From Castellaniella sp. (GTDB lineage Bacteria > Pseudomonadota > Gammaproteobacteria > Burkholderiales > Burkholderiaceae_B), in contig NZ_JAUCCU010000001.1 in the NCBI RefSeq assembly GCF_034675845.1, positions 310,001-374,000 of the forward strand: 64,000 nt of DNA, read 5' to 3'. Made by a program: the position numbers and the translations under genes. Below, piece by piece: positions 33,333 through 41,980 of the stretch; position 1 is the stretch's first letter; each line of letters opens with the position of its first letter. The notes beneath the pieces were generated by a model. That model was not told the origin of the DNA. It saw nothing but the letters and a program-made list of their open reading frames with translations, and searched no databases.

Positions 33333-35381
33333 TCATCCCGCCTGAAATCCCAGGCTCAAAGATATGGGCCTATCACGCTGCGGCAGCGAGTCCCTGTCTG
33401 CCGGCACCCGAAAGACCGAGACCAGCTCCGCCAGAGTTTCGGCCTGTTCTTTCAGGCTGGCCGCCGCCGCCACGGACTCCTCGACCAGGCTGGCATTCTG
33501 GCGCGTCACGTCGTCCATCTGCGTCACCGCCTGGTTGATTTCCTCGATGCCAGTGGCCTGTTCGCGACTGGCCGAATCGATTTCGCTCATGATGTCGGTG
33601 ACACGATGGATATCGTCCACAATGCCCTGCATCGTGTCTCCAGCATGGGCGGCCTGCTCGTTGCCCCGTGCCGTCGCCTGCACCGAAGTATCAATCAAAC
33701 CCTTGATTTCTTTGGCGGCAGACGCACTGCGCTGGGCCAAGGCACGGACCTCGGCAGCCACCACGGCAAACCCCCGCCCCTGTTCACCGGCACGGGCGGC
33801 CTCGACAGCAGCATTCAGCGCCAGAATATTGGTCTGAAAGGCGATGCTGTCGATCACGCTGATGATATCGACGACCTGCTCGGAGCGTTGATTGATATCG
33901 TGCATGGTATCGACCAGTTGCGACACAATCACCCCCCCTTGAGAGGCCGTATGCGCTGCCGCCGCTGCCAAGGTATTGGCCTGCCGGGCATGATCGGCAT
34001 TCTGACGCACCGTCGAGGTGATCTGTTCGGTGGTGGCTGCCGTCTGCGTCAATGCGCTGGCTTGCTGCTCGGTGCGGGCAGAAAGATCCAGATTACCTGC
34101 CGAAATCTGAGCCGACGCCGTCGCAATCGCATTCGCGCCAGTGCGCACATCGCCCACGATATCCCCCAAGTGATCACGCATGTCCTTCATGGCAAACAAC
34201 AGGCTGACCCGATCCCCCGCCCGCAAGCGAATCGGCACCGCCAGGTCACCCGCTGCAATCTGGTTCAGGATAGAGGCCGCGTAATCGGGTTCACCCCCCA
34301 ACTGGCGCAGCAAGGCCCGGGTAATCAGCAGATTAATATAGGCACCCAGCAAACTAAGCAGCACAATCGCGCCGCCCAATAAATACCGGGTATGCGTCAA
34401 ACGATCCGCACGCGCGACCAACAATTGTTCCAACTGCACCACGGCAGCCTCATTCAACTGGAACTGCGCGTCCACTGCCTTGGTGAAGACCGCAAAATAT
34501 TCAGTGGCCGAATAATCCAGCTGCTGCGCCACAATCAGCTGCGCCTTGGCAAGTTCGATGGCTTGATTGGCACTATCCAGTGCGGCCTTGCCCGGAGCAT
34601 CCAGCACATCCGCCAAGCGCGCATCCAGGCGGGTCGCATTCGCCACTGCACTGTTCAGGCTCAGGTAATGCTCCTGAGCACGATCCAGCAACACGCGGAT
34701 CTCGATACGCTCTTCGGGACTGGCCGTCCGGCGAGTCAACAGCCCGGACCCCAAGGCGCGCGCCTGTCCAAATAGCTCTGATAGTTTTGGAGCTTGATTC
34801 AGGGCCGCATCGATCAGGTAGTAACCATCGGCCTGAGGCTCGAAACTCAGCCCATAGTCTTGCTGCAAGAGGTCGCTGAGTTGCAGCATCTGGCCAGTCA
34901 GCCGCGTGTGGGCGGCAAAACTGGCCCCCGGACTCATGCCTCCTTGGCGCAGTTGGGCAGTCAGGCGCTGCCAGCCATCCTGAGTTTCCCGCCAAAGGCT
35001 ATTGATGGCAGGATCATGCTGATCCTGACGCAAAGTTCCATCCAAGGCAGTCAGGGCCTGTTCGACTTCGTTTTGCTTATTCAGCCGCCGGGCACCCGCC
35101 CCGACATCACCACTCAGCACCAACGCCGACAAACCCCGGTGCTGCTGCATCAGTTGCAGTACCTGCAAGCCCTGGCGCACGGGCTGCAAGCCCTGTATTT
35201 CCTGCTGAGTTGCCTGGATCTGCTGGCCCGATGCGCTGAGATACAGAAAGGTGGGAGTGGCCACAAGCACCACCCCCAGCACAGCCAGGATGGAGAATTT
35301 CTGCCATAAACGCAGCCGATTCAGAAAGGCGTCAACTCGCCCGATCGTCTTGCCTGAAGACTGTATGGAGGATGTAAGCAT
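33333..35381 (-). CDS. Methyl-accepting chemotaxis protein with large NIT-like periplasmic sensor
   Basis: 682-aa chemoreceptor. TM1 (FSILAVLGVVLVATPTFL, about 30-47), a helical periplasmic domain of about 270 residues with a QQHRGLSALVLSG segment typical of nitrate/nitrite-sensing-like (NIT) helical sensors, TM2 (YLLGGAIVLLSLLGAYINL), HAMP, and the signalling hairpin with tip FQTNILALNAAVEAARAG. Ligand unknown; nitrate or nitrite is only suggested. A weak sigma-28-like string lies upstream on the minus strand but is not called. Confidence 0.9.
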   Translation of the reverse strand: MLTSSIQSSGKTIGRVDAFLNRLRLWQKFSILAVLGVVLVATPTFLYLSASGQQIQATQQEIQGLQPVRQGLQVLQLMQQHRGLSALVLSGDVGAGARRLNKQNEVEQALTALDGTLRQDQHDPAINSLWRETQDGWQRLTAQLRQGGMSPGASFAAHTRLTGQMLQLSDLLQQDYGLSFEPQADGYYLIDAALNQAPKLSELFGQARALGSGLLTRRTASPEERIEIRVLLDRAQEHYLSLNSAVANATRLDARLADVLDAPGKAALDSANQAIELAKAQLIVAQQLDYSATEYFAVFTKAVDAQFQLNEAAVVQLEQLLVARADRLTHTRYLLGGAIVLLSLLGAYINLLITRALLRQLGGEPDYAASILNQIAAGDLAVPIRLRAGDRVSLLFAMKDMRDHLGDIVGDVRTGANAIATASAQISAGNLDLSARTEQQASALTQTAATTEQITSTVRQNADHARQANTLAAAAAHTASQGGVIVSQLVDTMHDINQRSEQVVDIISVIDSIAFQTNILALNAAVEAARAGEQGRGFAVVAAEVRALAQRSASAAKEIKGLIDTSVQATARGNEQAAHAGDTMQGIVDDIHRVTDIMSEIDSASREQATGIEEINQAVTQMDDVTRQNASLVEESVAAAASLKEQAETLAELVSVFRVPADRDSLPQRDRPISLSLGFQAG

Positions 35382-35636
35382 CCCGGCCCCAAAAGAAGAA
35401 AGTTGGCGTCAATAAGGACAAAGCCCAGTGCCCTGTCTGCTTGGTTCGTGTGTTTAAATCCAGATGCAGCAAGCGAGAATGCTGGCTTTGTCTGGATAAT
35501 CATACAAAAGTAGGCAAGAGATAGATTTGCTTTAGATCAAGACCATGCCATTGATATGGTTAGCGCCGAAAAACTCATCGGCCCACCGCGTCATGGCGCA
35601 TCACTTCCTCAGCCCACACTCCACCCCCGAACCGTC

Positions 35637-36557
35637 ATGCGCAGACAACCCAGTTTTGTAGCCTATTTCTGTCTGTGCATTGGTCTGATATTGTCAGGCC
35701 CTAGCCCAGTCCAAGCGACACCCGCCGCCTGCGAGCGCGGGACGGTACTGGCCATCGTGGCCCACCCAGATGACGATCTGCTGTTCATGAACCCGGATCA
35801 ATCCAACGCCATCCACCAAGGTCGCTGCGTCTGGACGGTATACCTGACCTCAGGCGATCGTGGCAGCGGTCTGCCTTATTTATTGGCCCGCGAACGCGGC
35901 ATCCAGGCCGCCTATGCCCATATGGCAGGGGTCGCCAATCGCTGGATCACCAGCAGCTGGACGGTGATGAACAAGCCTGTCGTGCGTCACGTTCTGCGGG
36001 ATCAACCGCGCATCCACTTGTTGATGCTGCGTATCCCCGACCCCTGGCTGGGCGCCGGCTGGGGTAGCCTGACGCCACTAAGCCTGTTGGAATCGACTCC
36101 CGGCACCAATATCCGCACGGATGCGCCCTATGAGCAAACTTACAGCCGGAATGATCTGGTCGATTGGCTGGCGCAGCTTATCCAGGCAGTGCGACCCAAC
36201 GAGGTCCGCCTGATGGATGCCTCCATCCAGATTCCATACCAAAAACTATGTTGGCGCTGTCGTGGCCACGACCACCCGGATCATATCGCCAGTGCTCGCC
36301 TGGTCAACGAAGCCATGCAAGAAGCGCCCGGCTCCTATCACCAACAAGCCTATCTGGGTTATCCAAGCCAGGAGCTGCCCGCCAACCTGTCCCCTGCAGC
36401 CAAAGCGCTCAAGACTGTGACTTTCTTGCGCTATATGGCCAACGACTGGCGTTATTGCCCTGTTCAGGCCCGATGTGCGCGGCCCCATGGCCCCGAAGCC
36501 GCGTGGGTCTGGCGCCAATATCACCTGCCTTTAAACAAGACATTGAAACCGGACTGA
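35637..36557 (+). CDS. Exported PIG-L family N-acetylglucosamine-type deacetylase
   Basis: 306 aa from ATG 35637. Signal peptide MRRQPSFVAYFCLCIGLILS ending near VQA-TPA predicts a periplasmic enzyme. Zinc motif AHPDDD (about residues 42-47) and the second motif HDHPDH define the PIG-L/MshB/LmbE deacetylase fold; substrates in the family are N-acetyl sugars. Extra Cys pairs (CWRCRG) are near the second motif. An earlier ATG (35556) would mask the signal peptide and is less likely; neither has a clear ribosome site. Its end lies 5 bp from the convergent trmD stop, where rplS would normally be found. Confidence 0.82.
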   Translation: MRRQPSFVAYFCLCIGLILSGPSPVQATPAACERGTVLAIVAHPDDDLLFMNPDQSNAIHQGRCVWTVYLTSGDRGSGLPYLLARERGIQAAYAHMAGVANRWITSSWTVMNKPVVRHVLRDQPRIHLLMLRIPDPWLGAGWGSLTPLSLLESTPGTNIRTDAPYEQTYSRNDLVDWLAQLIQAVRPNEVRLMDASIQIPYQKLCWRCRGHDHPDHIASARLVNEAMQEAPGSYHQQAYLGYPSQELPANLSPAAKALKTVTFLRYMANDWRYCPVQARCARPHGPEAAWVWRQYHLPLNKTLKPD

Positions 36558-36562
36558 CGTGA

Positions 36563-37342
36563 TCAGCGGGCCTTATCCAGCGCATCCAGACAGGCTTCAT
36601 CCTGGCGGCTGAGTCCGCCTGCCGCACGCGCCTGCTCGACCAGATCAGGCCGCTCGGCCTGGGTCAGATGCAAGGATTGCTGACGACGCCAGGCCTGAAT
36701 ACGGGCATGATGACCAGAGAGCAAGGTCTCCGGCACGACCTGATCCCGCCAGACTTCGGGCCGCGTGTAGTGCGGACTATCCAGCAGTCCCGTCAGGGCA
36801 GGATTAAAGGAATCCTGCTCAGCAGACTCAGCGTCGTGCAGCACCCCGGGCAGCAGCCGCACCACGCTGTCGATCAGCACCAGGGCGGCAAGCTCCCCCC
36901 CCGAGAGCACAAAATCCCCCAAGGACACTTGCTGATCCACATAATGATCAATAAAGCGCTGATCTATGCCTTCGTAGCGGCCACACACCAGGATCGCCCC
37001 CGTTCCCCCCGCCCAGCCACGCGCCTGGGCCTGATGATGGACCTGGCCCGCAGGCGAGAGCAACACCACCGGCGCTACCTGATCCGGTGAATCCACCCCT
37101 GCCTGTAGTCGATCGGCACGGATCGCCTGAACAGCCAGCGCCAGGGGCTCAGCCATCATGACCATGCCTGGCCCACCGCCAAAAGGCCGATCATCCACGG
37201 TGCGATGCGCATCATGGGTGAAATCGCGTGGATTCCAGGCGTGCAGCGTCCACAGGCCGCGTTGATGGGCGCGGCCGCTGACCCCGTGCTCACGCAGCGC
37301 GGCACACATGTCGGGAAACAGGGTAATCAGATCAAAACGCAT
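36563..37342 (-). CDS. trmD: tRNA (guanine-37-N1)-methyltransferase
   Basis: SPOUT methyltransferase that makes m1G37 to keep the reading frame; 259 aa. MRFDLITLFPDMCAALREHG start, ILVCGRYEGIDQRF and the knot region LSGGELAALVLIDSVVRLLPG are diagnostic. It follows rimM, but the 26-nt gap is filled by an intrinsic terminator whose U tract ends 4 nt before the ATG, leaving no ribosome site. rplS, the usual next gene, is absent. Confidence 0.97.
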   Translation of the reverse strand: MRFDLITLFPDMCAALREHGVSGRAHQRGLWTLHAWNPRDFTHDAHRTVDDRPFGGGPGMVMMAEPLALAVQAIRADRLQAGVDSPDQVAPVVLLSPAGQVHHQAQARGWAGGTGAILVCGRYEGIDQRFIDHYVDQQVSLGDFVLSGGELAALVLIDSVVRLLPGVLHDAESAEQDSFNPALTGLLDSPHYTRPEVWRDQVVPETLLSGHHARIQAWRRQQSLHLTQAERPDLVEQARAAGGLSRQDEACLDALDKAR

Positions 37343-37346
37343 GGAT

Positions 37347-37369
37347 AAAAAAACCGCGCCGGGCGCGGT
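37347..37369 (-). terminator. Intrinsic terminator or attenuator between rimM and trmD
   Basis: Reading leftward: ACCGCGC, loop CCG, GCGCGGT (perfect 7-bp, nearly all G-C), then an unbroken run of seven T. The stem begins in the rimM stop codon and the T run ends 4 nt before the trmD ATG. It should separate trmD from rpsP-rimM, or act as a regulated attenuator that also occludes trmD start. Confidence 0.85.
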
Positions 37370-37989
37370 CAGAATTCGATGGGCCAGTTGCTGTCAATAC
37401 GCCGATTTGGCATATCGACCTGCAACACATGCGCCGCCACAAAGGGCACCAGAACCTGCACGGGACGCTGCTTTGCATCCAGACGAGCCTGAAATTCGTC
37501 CGGTGATACATATTCGCCACAATGCACCTGCAGCACCGCATGGGCGCCATTGTCCAGCACCTGGGCCACCTGCCCCAACAGCACAGAACGGCCATCGGCT
37601 GCCTGGGCATAAACATCACAGCCAAGCAGATCGATCCAATAGTATTCGTCGTCGTCGGCCGCAGGAAAGGCTGCTCTTGGCACCCACACGCTGTGCCCGC
37701 GCAGAGTCTCTGCCGCATCACGATCAGCGGTGCCCTGCAGCTGGGCCAGCAAAAACTGCCCCCCAAAGCGACACTCTGTCACCTGGACACCATCCTGGCG
37801 CCACAAGGCGCCAGACCCCGAGAGGGAATCCGGCGCTTTCAGCCACCAGACAGGCGCATGACGCAAAGCTTCGGCCTGAGGGGAATATGGCTGAATCTTG
37901 ACCCAACCACGCACCCCGTGGGCGCCCGTCACCCGACCGACCTCGACCAGATCGTCCGGCGTGGTGCCAGACGAGGAATGGAGACTCAT
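37369..37989 (-). CDS. rimM: 16S rRNA processing protein RimM
   Basis: 206-aa 30S maturation factor that binds S19. Motifs VEVGRVTGAHGVRGWVKIQP near the N-terminus and the PRC-barrel part (DEYYWIDLLGCDVYA, ...VLQVHCGEY, VPFVAAHVLQVDM). It sits between rpsP and trmD in the standard order. A 19-nt gap separates it from rpsP. Confidence 0.95.
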   Translation of the reverse strand: MSLHSSSGTTPDDLVEVGRVTGAHGVRGWVKIQPYSPQAEALRHAPVWWLKAPDSLSGSGALWRQDGVQVTECRFGGQFLLAQLQGTADRDAAETLRGHSVWVPRAAFPAADDDEYYWIDLLGCDVYAQAADGRSVLLGQVAQVLDNGAHAVLQVHCGEYVSPDEFQARLDAKQRPVQVLVPFVAAHVLQVDMPNRRIDSNWPIEF

Positions 37990-38008
37990 ATCGGGAATCT
38001 TAGCTGAA

Positions 38009-38269
38009 TCAGGCAGCTGTGGCGACCTTGGCGGTGTATTCCTTGACCAGACGGTCTACCGTACCGGACAGCTGGGCGCCATTGGAAACCCAATGCTGCA
38101 CGCGATCCAGAGACAGACGCAGGCTTTCCTGGCTCTCGCCGGCGAGCGGGTTATAAAACCCCACGCGTTCGATAAAACGGCCATCGCGGCGATTGCGCGA
38201 ATCGGCAGCAACGACATTGTAGAAGGGACGCTTCTTCGAGCCGCCGCGGGCCAGACGAATCACAACCAT
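38009..38269 (-). CDS. rpsP: 30S ribosomal protein S16
   Basis: 86 aa. MVVIRLARGGSKKRPFYNVV and GRFIERVGFYNP are the S16 hallmarks. ATG 38269 is the canonical start; the frame extends 15 codons upstream over the leader. First gene of the rpsP-rimM operon, with its own promoter. Confidence 0.98.
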   Translation of the reverse strand: MVVIRLARGGSKKRPFYNVVAADSRNRRDGRFIERVGFYNPLAGESQESLRLSLDRVQHWVSNGAQLSGTVDRLVKEYTAKVATAA

Positions 38270-38304
38270 TGATAATCCTTTGATAAACCGATGTAAAACA
38301 CGAA

Positions 38305-38334
38305 ATTCTAGCACTAGAGGCCTGGCTTTCGCAA
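38305..38334 (-). promoter_or_regulatory. Promoter of rpsP-rimM
   Basis: On the minus strand: TTGCGA (38334-38329), 18-nt spacer, TAGAAT (38310-38305) with a TGC extension just before it. The -10 string TGCTAGAATT is identical to that of tRNA-Ala in this window. Implied leader before the ATG is about 30 nt. Confidence 0.6.
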
Positions 38335-38344
38335 CGAGAATACA

Positions 38345-38361
38345 GCTGGCATACTGCCAGC
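38345..38361. repeat. Perfect hairpin between tusA-like gene and rpsP promoter
   Basis: GCTGGCA / TGCCAGC around TAC, a perfect 7-bp stem upstream of the rpsP promoter and 22 nt after the tusA-like gene. Reading leftward no U tract follows, so it is not a strong terminator; it may slow readthrough or be an operator. Confidence 0.4.
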
Positions 38362-38383
38362 CGCTAAAAAAACAACAATCTAA

Positions 38384-38629
38384 CTACCGTCTGCGCACAT
38401 AATGCACCAACACCGCATCGTCTCGCGGCTGCTGGGCCAGCAGAATGTTTCCGGTCTGCTGGCAAAAGGCCTGGAAATCACGGCCAGCGTGCGCATCGGT
38501 AGTCAGCACCGCCAGCACCTGGCCGCTTTGCATCTGGGCCAGGGCTTTCTTGGTACGCAGAATAGGCAAGGGACAGTTTAAACCCTGCGCGTCGATTTCC
38601 TGATCCGCCTGAGGTAATTCCATAGGCAT
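38384..38629 (-). CDS. TusA-family sulfurtransferase
   Basis: 81-aa sulfur-carrier protein with the catalytic CPxP motif (Cys19 in GLNCPLPILRTKKAL) and the two-layer SirA/TusA fold length. The start ATG shares one base with the alaS stop (TGATG), so it is translationally coupled to alaS. TusA relays sulfur for tRNA thiolation or molybdenum cofactor; pairing with alaS suggests a tRNA-linked role but the paralogue cannot be fixed. Confidence 0.88.
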   Translation of the reverse strand: MPMELPQADQEIDAQGLNCPLPILRTKKALAQMQSGQVLAVLTTDAHAGRDFQAFCQQTGNILLAQQPRDDAVLVHYVRRR

Positions 38630-41253
38630 CAGGCAGCCTTCAGGCGATCCGCCAGCCAGACCGATACCGATGCCACGGCACCGTCCAGCGCGGCGACATC
38701 AGTGCCGCCGCCCATGGCCATATCGGGCCGCCCACCACCCTTGCCGCCCACCTGCGTGGCAACCGCACTGAGCAAATCACCTGCCTTGACGCGCGCAGTC
38801 AGTTCAGGACTGACACCCGCCACCAAGCTGATGCGATCATCGGTGACCGTCGCCAACAGGATGACCGCATTGGAGAGCTTGGACTTCAACTGATCGACCA
38901 TGCCGCGCAAAGCCTTGGGATCAACCCCATTCAAGCGGGTGGCCAAAAGATTGACCCCCCCCACCTGAATTGCCTGCGACGCCAGATCGGACCCTGCGGC
39001 GGCGGCGAGCTTATCCTGCAGACGCTGCAAATCGCGCTCTAGGTGGCGTGTCTGCTGCTGCAAGGCATGGATGCGCTCGGGCACTCCGGTCGGCTGGGTC
39101 TTGAGCAGGCTGGCGGCATGCGCCAGCATGTCCTGAGTGCCTTGGACCCAGGCCAGCGCAGGACGCCCGGTGATGGCTTCGACACGGCGGATGCCTGCGG
39201 CCACGCCGCCCTCGGCAACAATCTTGAACAGGCCGATATCCCCCGTGCGGGCGACGTGCGTACCCCCACACAATTCGCGCGAAAAGCCAATATCCAGCAC
39301 CCGCACGACATCGCCATATTTTTCGCCAAACAGCGCCATGGCGCCCCCGGCCACGGCCTCGTCATAGCTGAGATGCTGCGTGCGAACCGCCTGATTGGCC
39401 AGGATTTCATCATTGACGATGGCTTCGACCTGGGTGATTTGTTCGCTTGTCATGGGGGCGTCATGCGCAAAGTCAAAACGCGTCTTGTCGGGGTCCACCA
39501 AAGAACCACGCTGCTGCACGTGCTCACCCAACACCTGGCGCAAGGCCTTGTGCATCAAATGCGTGGCCGAGTGATTGCGCATGATATCGACGCGGCGCGC
39601 CGCATCCACCCGCGTCTGCACCGCGTCGCCCACTGACAAAGCGCCTTCCAGCAAAGTGCCATGGTGGCCAGACACAGTGCGCTGGATTTTCTGGGTATCA
39701 GCCACCTGAAAACGCACACCTGCCAGAAAAATCAGGCCGGTATCGCCAACTTGGCCACCGGATTCGGCATAAAAAGGCGTGGCATCCAACACCACCACGG
39801 CTTCTTGCCCCTGGGCAATGGACGGCACTGATGTGCCTTCCACGTATAGCGCGGTAATCGTCGCCTGGCCATCCAGATGTTCGTAGCCATCAAACTGTGT
39901 GTCGACCCCAGCGTAGCTCAAGTCGGCGACGGCCTTGAATTTGCCGGCGGCACGGGCCTGCTCACGCTGATGCGTCATGGCGGCTTCGAAGCCATCCAGA
40001 TCGACCTGAATCTTGCGCTCGCGACAAATATCGGCCGTCAGGTCCACCGGAAAGCCATAGGTGTCATACAAAGTAAATAGCGTCTGGCCATCCAGTGGCT
40101 GGCCATCGGCCAGATCCGCCAGCGCGGATTCCAGTATACGCATGCCGTTTTCCAAGGTCTCGCCAAAGCGTTCTTCTTCTTGACGCAAGACTTGCTCGAC
40201 ACGGGCCTGCTGCTGGGCAAGCTCTGGGTAGGCCTCGCCCATCTGGGCCACCAGGTCCGCCACCAAACGGTAGAAGAACACGCCCTTCTGGCCCAGTTTA
40301 TGCCCATGACGCAAGGCACGACGGATAATGCGGCGCAGCACATAACCTCGGCCTTCGTTACCCGGAATGACGCCATCCACCACCAGAAAACTGCACGCCC
40401 GGATATGGTCTGCAATGACCTTCAAGGAATTATCGGACAGGTCGGCGGTACCCGTCTCGCGGGCCGCCGCATGAATCAGGCTCTGGAACAGATCGATTTC
40501 GTAGTTGGAGTGCACGTGCTGCAGCACGGCGGCAATGCGTTCCAATCCCATCCCTGTGTCCACACAGGGCTTGGGCAGCGGATGCATGGTGCCCTGGGCA
40601 TCGCGCTCGAACTGCATGAACACCAGGTTCCAGATCTCGATGTAGCGATCGCCATCTTCTTCAGGCGAGCCCGGAGGACCACCCCAGATTTCGGGACCAT
40701 GGTCGTAGAAGATCTCGGAACAAGGCCCACAGGGCCCGGTATCGGCCATCTGCCAGAAATTATCCGAAGCATAGCGCGCACCCTTGTTGTCGCCGATGCG
40801 GATAATGCGTTCGGTAGGCACCCCCACCTGCTGGGCCCAGATGTCGTAGGCCTCGTCGTCCTCGTGGTAGACCGTGACCCAAAGCTTTTCCTTGGGCAAG
40901 CCATAGACCTCGGTCAGCAATGTCCAGGCATAGATAATGGCGTCTTGCTTGAAATAATCACCAAAGCTGAAATTGCCCAGCATCTCGAAAAATGTGTGGT
41001 GCCGTGCGGTATAACCCACATTTTCCAGATCGTTGTGCTTACCCCCTGCGCGCACACAGCGCTGCGAGGTGGTCGCACGATGATAGGGTCGCTTGTCTTT
41101 ACCCGTAAAGACGTCTTTGAACTGCACCATGCCAGCATTGGTGAACAGCAAGGTGGGATCGTTACCCGGCACCAACGGCGACGACGGCACGACCTGATGC
41201 CCCTTGGATTCAAAGAAGGATAGGAATTTCTGACGGATTTCGGAGGTTTTCAT
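38629..41253 (-). CDS. alaS: Alanine--tRNA ligase
   Basis: 874-aa class II synthetase, the usual length. HHTFFEMLGNFSFGDYFK (motif 2 region), editing-domain zinc ligands in HSATHLMHKAL and CGGTHVART, and the C-Ala domain near the end (GGRPDMAMGGGTD) are all present. ATG 41253 (MKTSEIRQKFLSFFESKGH) is canonical; the longer frame to 41373 would run over the promoter. Upstream at 41281-41304 a perfect palindrome holds the -10 element. No clear ribosome site precedes the ATG. Confidence 0.98.
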   Translation of the reverse strand: MKTSEIRQKFLSFFESKGHQVVPSSPLVPGNDPTLLFTNAGMVQFKDVFTGKDKRPYHRATTSQRCVRAGGKHNDLENVGYTARHHTFFEMLGNFSFGDYFKQDAIIYAWTLLTEVYGLPKEKLWVTVYHEDDEAYDIWAQQVGVPTERIIRIGDNKGARYASDNFWQMADTGPCGPCSEIFYDHGPEIWGGPPGSPEEDGDRYIEIWNLVFMQFERDAQGTMHPLPKPCVDTGMGLERIAAVLQHVHSNYEIDLFQSLIHAAARETGTADLSDNSLKVIADHIRACSFLVVDGVIPGNEGRGYVLRRIIRRALRHGHKLGQKGVFFYRLVADLVAQMGEAYPELAQQQARVEQVLRQEEERFGETLENGMRILESALADLADGQPLDGQTLFTLYDTYGFPVDLTADICRERKIQVDLDGFEAAMTHQREQARAAGKFKAVADLSYAGVDTQFDGYEHLDGQATITALYVEGTSVPSIAQGQEAVVVLDATPFYAESGGQVGDTGLIFLAGVRFQVADTQKIQRTVSGHHGTLLEGALSVGDAVQTRVDAARRVDIMRNHSATHLMHKALRQVLGEHVQQRGSLVDPDKTRFDFAHDAPMTSEQITQVEAIVNDEILANQAVRTQHLSYDEAVAGGAMALFGEKYGDVVRVLDIGFSRELCGGTHVARTGDIGLFKIVAEGGVAAGIRRVEAITGRPALAWVQGTQDMLAHAASLLKTQPTGVPERIHALQQQTRHLERDLQRLQDKLAAAAGSDLASQAIQVGGVNLLATRLNGVDPKALRGMVDQLKSKLSNAVILLATVTDDRISLVAGVSPELTARVKAGDLLSAVATQVGGKGGGRPDMAMGGGTDVAALDGAVASVSVWLADRLKAA

Positions 41254-41280
41254 GCGTTTGGCCACAGCGGGGGAAACTAG

Positions 41281-41304
41281 TCGGCCATTATATAGAATGG
41301 CCGA
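41281..41304 (-). promoter_or_regulatory. Palindromic operator with embedded -10 of the alaS promoter
   Basis: Perfect 9-bp inverted repeat TCGGCCATT / AATGGCCGA around a 6-nt centre. On the minus strand it holds a consensus -10 TATAAT (41292-41287), so transcription would start near 41280, about 27 nt before the alaS ATG. E. coli AlaRS is known to bind a palindrome at its own start site and repress transcription; a similar site is suggested here. The -35 is poor. Confidence 0.6.
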
Positions 41305-41378
41305 GACCCGTGTACGAATGCCTGCAACCACCTGCCTGGCAGCGTCCGTCAGAGGGTATGCAGTAGACGGCAACCCGC

Positions 41379-41789
41379 CTACATCGACTCGATGGCGGGG
41401 TAAAACTCGTGGTTTTCGCGCACCATGCGCGTGTGTACATTTTTCAAGACCTGATTGGCCTCGTCCCGGAAACCATCCGGGTTTTTCTGCAATAAAGCGA
41501 TGTTGCTCCAGCGGCGCGAAAAATTGATGAAGGACGTGGCAATACCCTGCATGTCGTTTTGGTAGGTACGGCTCATTTGGGCCATGCGGCCATCGCCACT
41601 GCGCTCTAGCGAAGGATAGAGAATGCGATCTTCGATGGCCAGGTGCTGCGTGACCACCTGCGACAAGGCCTTGAGTTCCTGGGCGATATCGATTGCATAG
41701 TCAGCAACCCCCTGATGCGCTAACTTGCGCAAGACAGCAATGCCACTGAGGATTTCGGTGTGATGATTTTTGAAGCGGTCGATATTCAT
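41379..41789 (-). CDS. Hemerythrin HHE-domain protein
   Basis: 136-aa four-helix hemerythrin-like protein. Candidate di-iron ligands: His9/His10 (NHHTEIL), His49 with Glu52 and Asp53 (TQHLAIED), and late His residues (KNVHTRM, ENHEFYP). Members bind O2 or NO, or protect iron-sulfur centres. Gene lies between fliA and alaS, its neighbours on the same strand by 125-190 bp. A role in oxygen-related behaviour next to motility genes is speculative. Confidence 0.82.
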   Translation of the reverse strand: MNIDRFKNHHTEILSGIAVLRKLAHQGVADYAIDIAQELKALSQVVTQHLAIEDRILYPSLERSGDGRMAQMSRTYQNDMQGIATSFINFSRRWSNIALLQKNPDGFRDEANQVLKNVHTRMVRENHEFYPAIESM

Positions 41790-41980
41790 GACGAGAGTCT
41801 CTCTTCAGTATGAAGCGGTTGTTTGAACCGTATAAGATATATATTACATGAATCTTTAACCTGGAACAAGTTTCGTTCTCAGTAAACAAGAGAAAAGCGT
41901 CCCGAACAGGATAACGAATCAACGATCGTTCAGAGCTGCCGCCCGATCACACTTACCGCAGCAACAGCGCAGACCGCGCT

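Noticed and set aside
35508..35534. Sigma-28-like site on the minus strand before the NIT-type MCP (TAAA-N15-GCCTACTT)
   Set aside because: Spacing is right but only about half of the -10 matches; too weak to call.
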